From: Campylobacteraceae bacterium
GTDB lineage: Bacteria; Campylobacterota; Campylobacteria; Campylobacterales; Sulfurovaceae
Direction: 5' to 3'
Length of the DNA stretch: 17,460 bases
Assembly: GCA_027030605.1 (NCBI GenBank)
Contig: JALVEV010000017.1
Span: 1 to 17,460, forward strand
The notes below the pieces were generated by a model. That model ran no database searches. It was given only the letters and a program-made list of their open reading frames with translations, and was not told where the DNA came from. Positions 12,866-17,460 of this stretch are shown piece by piece. Numbering within the stretch: the first letter of the stretch is position 1; the number at the start of each line of letters is the position of its first letter. The translations under genes and the position numbers were made by a program.

Positions 12866-14114
12866 TAAGTAACTCCTCTATCACCTCAAAACTCTTCTCG
12901 ACAGAAGCCAACTCGACCCCTTCCCGTGTAGAGTGTGGAGAGTCAATATTGGGGCCAATAGAGGCAAACTTAATATGAGGATAACGCTCTAAAATCACAC
13001 CACACTCTAACCCAGCATGAATCGCCTCATATCGACTCTCTCCAAAGACCTTTTCCATTGACTGATTTACCAAGGAGGTAAACTCATTAACCTCTGGTCT
13101 CCAAGGAGAGTATTTATCCTCTATGGTCACTTTATATCCATAATTTTTAAAAAGCTCAAGAGCATAATTATCTATTTTATTCTGCCCCTCTTCACTCATA
13201 GCACGACTGCTACACTCAATCTTTGCGATGCCTTGTTTAAAGTTGACTATAGCAAGATTAATGCTTATATCAGGTAAATTAAACTCCTCATTATAATCAT
13301 GAACCCCTGTTTTAAATTTGGCTAAAAGCTCTATAAATGCTTTAGTTTCATAAACAACTAAAGGCTCATCTAAAGGCTTAACAGTTACCAATTCACTACT
13401 CTCTAAAGGCTCTTTTGACGTCAACGTAACTTCTGCATTAGAGGGAATAGAGTTTCGTCTCTCTCCTCCCGAAAAACTAGCAATATTTACCTCTTTATCT
13501 ACTAAATAGTCAATTAAAACTTTAATAGCATTTGGAATATTTTTATCTATATCAACACCTGAATGACCACCCATTAACCCTCTAACCGAGACTTCATAAG
13601 CATAAGGGTAACTCTTACTCTTAGAAAAACTCTTAGTAGCTACAATATCAGCCCCACCTGCACAACCAATACAGACAATCGCCTCATCTTCATAATCTAC
13701 ATTGAGCATATATTTTGCATTTAATTTTAAATTAAGATTTCCTGCACCAATCAAACCTACCTCTTCATCTGCTGTTAATAAAAACTCTAGCTCTTCACCC
13801 CTCTCAATAAGGGTCATCATCATTGCAATAGCAATACCATTATCTGCTCCTAAAGAGGAATTTTTTGCATACATCCAACCATCGTGAACATAAGTCTCTA
13901 TATTTGGTGCTTCTCCCATACAGACCATATCGTAGTGGGCTTGAAGTGCTAATTTTGGACTCCCTTTACTAATTAAAATATTTTTTGCCTCATCACTTTG
14001 AACAGTGTAATTGTATTGTTTTGCATAATTAACAAGAAAAGTAAATAGTTTCTCTGAATTGTGACTACAATGGGGTATCTTACTTAAGGTTATAAAGTTA
14101 TCAATAATATTCAC
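12855..14114 (-). CDS. pepD: M20C-family aminoacyl-histidine dipeptidase (PepD-like)
   Basis: This is a zinc aminopeptidase that cleaves dipeptides, with Xaa-His as the classic substrate. The expected metal site can be traced: H60 and D62 (LQAHYDMVC), D91 (LGADNG, bridging), E117-E118 (TADEEVGL, catalytic and metal), D140 (NVDYED) and H394 (SPHSTRE). HAGLECG (366-372) and RGLMGGHSGVDI (178-189) belong to the lid and substrate region. At 419 residues it is shorter than E. coli PepD (485), mainly in the lid domain, so substrate range may differ. The start codon is GTG (14112-14114), chosen because AAGGGA lies 10 nt upstream (14125-14130) and no in-frame ATG fits the family N-terminus. A minus-strand TATAAT at 14140-14145 is a likely -10 box. 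Confidence 0.88.
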   Translation of the reverse strand: MNIIDNFITLSKIPHCSHNSEKLFTFLVNYAKQYNYTVQSDEAKNILISKGSPKLALQAHYDMVCMGEAPNIETYVHDGWMYAKNSSLGADNGIAIAMMMTLIERGEELEFLLTADEEVGLIGAGNLNLKLNAKYMLNVDYEDEAIVCIGCAGGADIVATKSFSKSKSYPYAYEVSVRGLMGGHSGVDIDKNIPNAIKVLIDYLVDKEVNIASFSGGERRNSIPSNAEVTLTSKEPLESSELVTVKPLDEPLVVYETKAFIELLAKFKTGVHDYNEEFNLPDISINLAIVNFKQGIAKIECSSRAMSEEGQNKIDNYALELFKNYGYKVTIEDKYSPWRPEVNEFTSLVNQSMEKVFGESRYEAIHAGLECGVILERYPHIKFASIGPNIDSPHSTREGVELASVEKSFEVIEELLTRL

Positions 14115-14139
14115 TTGTATTTTTTCCCTTTTTTAAGCT

Positions 14140-14145
14140 ATTATA
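14140..14145 (-). promoter_or_regulatory. Candidate -10 box for the pepD-like gene
   Basis: A perfect TATAAT on the minus strand, 25 nt upstream of the GTG start and upstream of the AAGGGA ribosome binding site. It lies in the 76-nt gap shared with the divergent gene at 14191. Confidence 0.5.
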
Positions 14146-14190
14146 ACATAAGACTAACTTTATAAACAAAAGTTAAAAGGATTTTTTTTA

Positions 14191-14940
14191 ATGATACAGA
14201 CTAAACATTTAATCTCTGCTATTCTATTTTGCTCACCCCTCTCTCTTTCGGCATTAGATATAAATGATAGTGTTAAAATCATTGAAGAGGCTTCAAAAGC
14301 TACAAAAGGTTTGCAAGAAGATTTTTCACAACTAACAGAGGAGCAAGAGCCTATTCAAGAAGAGCTTAATTCAGTTACAACAGGGGCCGAAGTAACAGCC
14401 CAAGAGGTCATTGAGGTAGAAGAGCATAATGAAACCATACAAGAGTCAAATGCTACTGAAAATAAGATTCAAGACTCTACAAAAGAGTATATACAAACTA
14501 TTCAAGAACCAACTGTTCTAGTAGAGACAAATGAGACTCTTCAAGGAGTGGAAGAGGTAACTCCAGAAACATCAATAGTGAATAATATCTCTATAGTAGA
14601 GAGCAATACCTCTACAACTATTGAAACTAACACCTCATTAGAAGAGAACCAAACTATAGTACAAGAGAGTAGACCAGAGGAAGAGGAGGGTTCCTTCACA
14701 AAAGGTATGGTTATTTTTAAAACTAAACTCAAGGCAGTCTGTAAAATGACAGGTGATGAGTTTGCTAAGAACTACACCCAAGAGGATTGGGATGATATTT
14801 ACGATAATGATGAGTTTGAAAAGGTAGTCTATGAACTCTGCCCTGCTATGAAAGGGAAATATGATAAAAAATGGACAAAAGACCTCTACCAATTTTCACT
14901 CAAATATGCCAGTGATAGCGATGAGATTCCTGAATGTTAG
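14191..14940 (+). CDS. Exported acidic protein with a Cys-containing C-terminal domain, unknown function
   Basis: This is a 249-residue protein of three parts. Residues 1-21 are a signal peptide (SPLSLSA/LD). Residues 22-168 are a low-complexity stretch rich in Glu, Thr, Gln, Ser and Asn with many ETN/EES/ESN-like runs, probably disordered and strongly acidic. Residues 170-249 form a compact domain: GMVIFKTKLKAVCKMTGDEFAKNYT, QEDWDDIY, EKVVYELCPAMKGKY, DLYQFSLKYASDSDEIPEC. Its three cysteines are C184, C217 and C249, the last being the final residue. I do not recognise a named family. The FxxKLKxxC, FAKxxTQxxW and LYxFxxxYASD patterns read like a conserved domain, and two of the cysteines may form a disulfide. 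AAAAGGA at 14174-14180 precedes the ATG. It is monocistronic, diverging from pepD and followed by a separate radA promoter. Confidence 0.75.
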   Translation: MIQTKHLISAILFCSPLSLSALDINDSVKIIEEASKATKGLQEDFSQLTEEQEPIQEELNSVTTGAEVTAQEVIEVEEHNETIQESNATENKIQDSTKEYIQTIQEPTVLVETNETLQGVEEVTPETSIVNNISIVESNTSTTIETNTSLEENQTIVQESRPEEEEGSFTKGMVIFKTKLKAVCKMTGDEFAKNYTQEDWDDIYDNDEFEKVVYELCPAMKGKYDKKWTKDLYQFSLKYASDSDEIPEC

Positions 14941-14991
14941 TAAATAGTATTACAATTTGACATATTTTTACTCTTTTTAACTTTTTTACTC

Positions 14992-14997
14992 TAAAAT
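14992..14997 (+). promoter_or_regulatory. Candidate radA -10 box
   Basis: TAAAAT, one mismatch from consensus, 29 nt before the radA ATG. Transcription would begin near 15004, inside the dyad that follows, so the dyad would overlap the start point. Confidence 0.4.
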
Positions 14998-15020
14998 TAC
15001 TCCAATAGATAATTGGAGTA
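14998..15020. promoter_or_regulatory. 9-bp dyad covering the radA Shine-Dalgarno
   Basis: TACTCCAAT (14998-15006) and ATTGGAGTA (15012-15020) pair perfectly around AGATA. The GGAG at 15015-15018, 8 nt before the ATG, is the ribosome binding site and would be hidden in the stem if the whole dyad is transcribed. If transcription starts at about 15004 the dyad would instead act as a DNA operator. Confidence 0.55.
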
Positions 15021-15026
15021 GATAGA

Positions 15027-16376
15027 ATGGCAAAGAAAAAAGTACTCTTTGAGTGTCAAGCGTGTGGACTACAGAGTCCAAGATGGTTAGGAAAATGTAC
15101 AGGGTGTAACCAGTGGGACACCATGGTTGAACTTACCTCAGAACAGATAAAATTTGTTGAAGAGACAAAAGGTAGTAGCTCTCGCTCTACCACTACAAAA
15201 GCTACTTCTATCACAGAAGTCAAACAAGAGAATATTACACGTTTTAGTTCAGGTAGTAAAGAGTTAGATTTAGTGTTGGGTGGAGGAATTGTTCCAGGCT
15301 CACTTACCCTTATTGGGGGTAGTCCAGGCATTGGTAAATCTACCCTACTTCTAAAGATTGCAGGGAACCTTGCAAAAGCTCAAACCAAAGTACTTTACGT
15401 ATCAGGAGAGGAGTCAGCAGGACAGATTAAACTTCGAGCCGACCGACTACAAGCCAATGAAAAGAAGCTCTTTTTACTACCAGAGATTAATCTACAAACA
15501 ATTTTAGGAGAGATTAACTCTAAAGATTATGGGTTTATCATTATCGACTCCATTCAAACCCTCTACTCCGACGAAACCCCCTCTGCCCCTGGTTCAGTAA
15601 CCCAAGTACGTACCATTACCTTTGAGTTAATGCGTGTGGCTAAGAGTCTAGAAATTCCTATTTTTATTATTGGGCATATAACCAAAGATGGCTCCATTGC
15701 TGGGCCTAGGGTCTTAGAACATATGGTCGACACGGTACTCTACTTTGAGGGTGACCCAAACTCTGAACTTCGCCTTCTTAGAGGGTTCAAAAACCGTTTT
15801 GGCTCTACCAATGAGGTAGGAATCTTTGAGATGAGTAAAAATGGACTACTCGATGCTCAAACCATGGCAGGAAAGTTCTTTAACAAAGAGAGGCTCTCTT
15901 CTGGTTCAGCACTTACAGTAATGATGGAGGGGAGTCGTCCTATTATTATTGAGATTCAGGCTTTAGTAGCAGAAGCTTATGGTCACCCTAAACGAAGCTC
16001 TACAGGGTTTGATAACAACCGACTAAACATGCTCTTAGCCCTTTTGGAAAAAAAGCTTGACCTACCTTTGGGAACCTATGATGTCTTTGTTAATGTCTCA
16101 GGGGGTATCAAAATTAATGAACCAGCAACAGACTTAGCAGTGATTGCTGCTATATTAAGCTCATACAGAGACCGTGAACTAAGTTCTGAAACCATATTTT
16201 TAGGAGAGGTAAGCCTTACTGGAGAAATCCGTGAAATCCCAGCTCTTGGGCAACGCCTTAAAGAGCTAGAGACACAAGGATTTAAAAAAGCAATTATTCC
16301 AACTAAGCCTTTAGAGAAGACAAAGGTTAAATGTTTTATTGCCAATGAGGTCTCTAAAGTGGTTGAGTGGATGTAG
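15027..16376 (+). CDS. radA: DNA repair protein RadA
   Basis: RadA (Sms) is a RecA-like, ATP-driven branch-migration factor in recombination and repair. The 449-residue protein has all parts. The zinc finger is C10-x2-C13-x10-C24-x2-C27 with SPRWLGKC. The RecA-like core has Walker A GGSPGIGKST (97-106), VSGEES, the Walker B strand FIIIDSIQ and the RadA-specific KNRFG (255-259). The C-terminal Lon-like domain includes the SGGIKINEPATDLAV segment. Its length is standard. The start ATG is set by the GGAG at 15015-15018. It stands alone, with its own promoter region; after the gene comes a stretch without intact genes. Confidence 0.97.
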   Translation: MAKKKVLFECQACGLQSPRWLGKCTGCNQWDTMVELTSEQIKFVEETKGSSSRSTTTKATSITEVKQENITRFSSGSKELDLVLGGGIVPGSLTLIGGSPGIGKSTLLLKIAGNLAKAQTKVLYVSGEESAGQIKLRADRLQANEKKLFLLPEINLQTILGEINSKDYGFIIIDSIQTLYSDETPSAPGSVTQVRTITFELMRVAKSLEIPIFIIGHITKDGSIAGPRVLEHMVDTVLYFEGDPNSELRLLRGFKNRFGSTNEVGIFEMSKNGLLDAQTMAGKFFNKERLSSGSALTVMMEGSRPIIIEIQALVAEAYGHPKRSSTGFDNNRLNMLLALLEKKLDLPLGTYDVFVNVSGGIKINEPATDLAVIAAILSSYRDRELSSETIFLGEVSLTGEIREIPALGQRLKELETQGFKKAIIPTKPLEKTKVKCFIANEVSKVVEWM

Positions 16377-16380
16377 TTTT

Positions 16381-16500
16381 CTATAAAGAGTTATTATTTT
16401 TTAAAGAGAGTTCCACTACTCTACCAAAAGCTCTAATAAAAAATCCATTAACAGCTACAAAAGGGTCACAAGCACTATAGGAGAGTGAGATATTTGATAT
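16381..16500 (-). pseudogene. Start-less open stretch, possible gene remnant
   Basis: On the minus strand 39 sense codons run from just after a TAA (16501-16503) to a TAG (16381-16383), with no ATG, GTG or TTG placed to start it. The predicted peptide contains YSACDPFVAVNGFF followed by a basic amphipathic end. It looks protein-like but matches nothing I know. It could equally be the chance reverse reading of a decayed plus-strand gene. Confidence 0.2.
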
Positions 16501-16672
16501 TTACCTAAGTGCCTTTAAAGATACTATTAATGAGTTTGCTTATGATAGTTCACTAAATGTTTTTCACTATCTAGCCAATGGGGGTTATAGTACTTTGATT
16601 TTTCAAACTTCTAAAATTTTAACAAAATTAAAGAAGTTTAAAATAGTGTTTAATCATCTAATAAGATGGTAA
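16481..16672 (+). pseudogene. Start-less open stretch, likely gene remnant
   Basis: Sixty-three sense codons follow an in-frame TAG (16478-16480) and end at a TAA (16670-16672). There is no start codon near the beginning. The peptide has balanced composition with segments such as FDIYLSAFKDTINEF and VFHYLANGGYSTLIF and a Lys-rich helix-like end, which is more protein-like than random AT-rich DNA. I read it as the end of a decayed gene of unknown family. Its tail overlaps the end of the minus-strand gene by 15 nt. Confidence 0.35.
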
Positions 16673-17460
16673 ACCAAAAATTGATATACGAATATCTTTA
16701 GAAGAGGCATAAGGGTCACTCTCATCAGGAATATATATTTCATAGAAGTTCTTACCATTTGAGAGAGTACCACTATTAGCTTCTCTCTCTCCACCATTTT
16801 CAATAACTGAATCTATAATAGGACTAATATTATCTTTACAAAAATCATCATCTGTACAAGAGCTATCATTAGAACGATCATAATAATCATAAAGAGGCTT
16901 AAGGTGGATACTATCACTTACATCAATAACTTCTAAATAAGAGTAATCATGTTCAAAATCAGTTGAAGATTCTATAATATCTTTGATTATATAGATTTTT
17001 TTTCTATCGGATGAAAGAATAACATCCCTGATACTTTGTTTAAAATACTCATATGTATTATATTCTACAATTGCTTCTCCCAAACTATAAGAATCAAACA
17101 ATATAGGATGATTAGGGCGATTAGATTTGTCAAAACAACTAGGATTAAAATTACTAAGATTCTTAAAATCGCTTATATCAAGAAGTACTAAATTTCCATT
17201 TTCATAAAGTATATAAGCAGTTTTTTCATCATTTGAAAGGGTTACTTTTTTTATCTTATCAGTTACTTCACTATAGGAGCTAATAAATTTCGGATTTGAT
17301 TTATTACTCACATCAAGAATCTTCAAACCATTCTCATCAACTATATAAGCTACTTTATCATCTTTAGAGAGAGTTACATTTAAAATATAAACATCTGTAT
17401 AATAAGTGCCAAGAAGTTTCCCCCATGTATCAAAAATTTTTAAATCATCTGTACTCTCAT
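16658..17460 (-). CDS. Beta-propeller-like LVIVD-repeat protein, 5' end beyond the window
   Basis: The frame stays open from the right edge (first full codon ends at 17458) to a TAG at 16658-16660, about 266 codons. The TTG at 17324-17326 is not the real start: in-frame coding continues upstream. Repeats of about 40-45 residues recur with the pattern strand-LSxDxKxAYIxxxNGLxILDVS: DLKIFDTWGKLLGTY, VTLSKDDKVAYIVDENGLKILDVSNKSNPKFIS, VTLSNDEKTAYILYENGNLVLLDISD, and a more diverged VILSSDRKKIYII...LEVIDVSD. Such LVIVD/WD-like repeats build beta-propellers in surface or exported proteins; function is unknown. A later insert holds two Cys (SSCTDDDFC) in an Asp-rich loop, possibly cation binding. 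The signal sequence, if any, lies outside the window. Confidence 0.75.
   Translation of the reverse strand, partial: ESTDDLKIFDTWGKLLGTYYTDVYILNVTLSKDDKVAYIVDENGLKILDVSNKSNPKFISSYSEVTDKIKKVTLSNDEKTAYILYENGNLVLLDISDFKNLSNFNPSCFDKSNRPNHPILFDSYSLGEAIVEYNTYEYFKQSIRDVILSSDRKKIYIIKDIIESSTDFEHDYSYLEVIDVSDSIHLKPLYDYYDRSNDSSCTDDDFCKDNISPIIDSVIENGGEREANSGTLSNGKNFYEIYIPDESDPYASSKDIRISIFGLPSY

Noticed and set aside
14957..14962. TTGACA as a -35 box for radA
   Set aside because: The nearest reasonable -10 box (14992-14997) is 29 bp away, far from the usual 16-18.
16658..17326. 222-residue complete protein starting at a TTG
   Set aside because: The same frame stays open upstream to the window edge with matching repeats, so the TTG is internal.
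1..17460. CRISPR arrays, tRNA/rRNA genes, prophage or insertion-sequence genes
   Set aside because: No regularly spaced repeats, cloverleaf-like sequences, or transposase/integrase/phage proteins were seen; the only repeat family is the REP-like element.

Overview
The window is a compact, AT-rich bacterial chromosome segment that reads as ordinary core genome of a free-living Campylobacterota (Epsilonproteobacteria), most likely a Sulfurovum/Sulfurimonas-type organism. This taxonomic call is inference. It rests on the nth / PEB4-type PPIase / class II fba neighbourhood also known from Campylobacter jejuni, on promoters with a good -10 box but no clear -35, and on the style of the MetX and MetY proteins. 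No database search was possible.

Layout. Positions 1-145 hold the end of an unknown gene, then ridA (170-559). Positions 734-5155 carry homocysteine synthesis by direct sulfhydrylation: metY, a convergent exported DsbC/DsbA-like protein, and a metX-xseB-nitrilase-like operon. The nitrilase-like protein has Gly where the catalytic Cys should be. At 5290-5835 is a response regulator with a predicted ribbon-helix-helix output domain, preceded by overlapping palindromes. On the minus strand, 5903-8069 holds hisD and an ACC-deaminase/D-cysteine-desulfhydrase-like PLP enzyme, overlapping by 17 nt. A REP-like palindromic repeat lies beyond the end of hisD, and a second copy lies in frame inside the PLP-enzyme gene.

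At 8070-10124 a divergent promoter with a perfect FNR/DNR-type box drives a tight operon: hemerythrin, DUF2249-like protein, NnrS/heme-copper-oxidase-like membrane protein. This looks like a low-oxygen or nitric-oxide response module. Positions 10161-12080 (minus) carry a PEB4/SurA-type periplasmic chaperone and fructose-bisphosphate aldolase, divergent from nth (12209-12865). nth runs 11 nt into the convergent M20 dipeptidase gene. Next come an exported acidic protein with a Cys-containing C-terminal domain (14191-14940) and radA (15027-16376), whose ribosome binding site lies in a 9-bp dyad. Positions 16377-16657 contain no intact gene but show two start-less open stretches that look like gene remnants. 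The right edge is a beta-propeller-like protein on the minus strand, cut by the window.

The metabolic genes fit together in part. MetX makes O-acetylhomoserine, MetY sulfhydrylates it to homocysteine, and RidA clears enamine by-products of PLP enzymes. I see no tRNA, rRNA, CRISPR array, insertion sequence or phage gene. The points most worth a second look are the REP-like element inside a coding region, the FNR-type box at -41.5, the inactive-looking nitrilase homologue, the REC-RHH regulator with its upstream palindromes, and the dyad over the radA start region.
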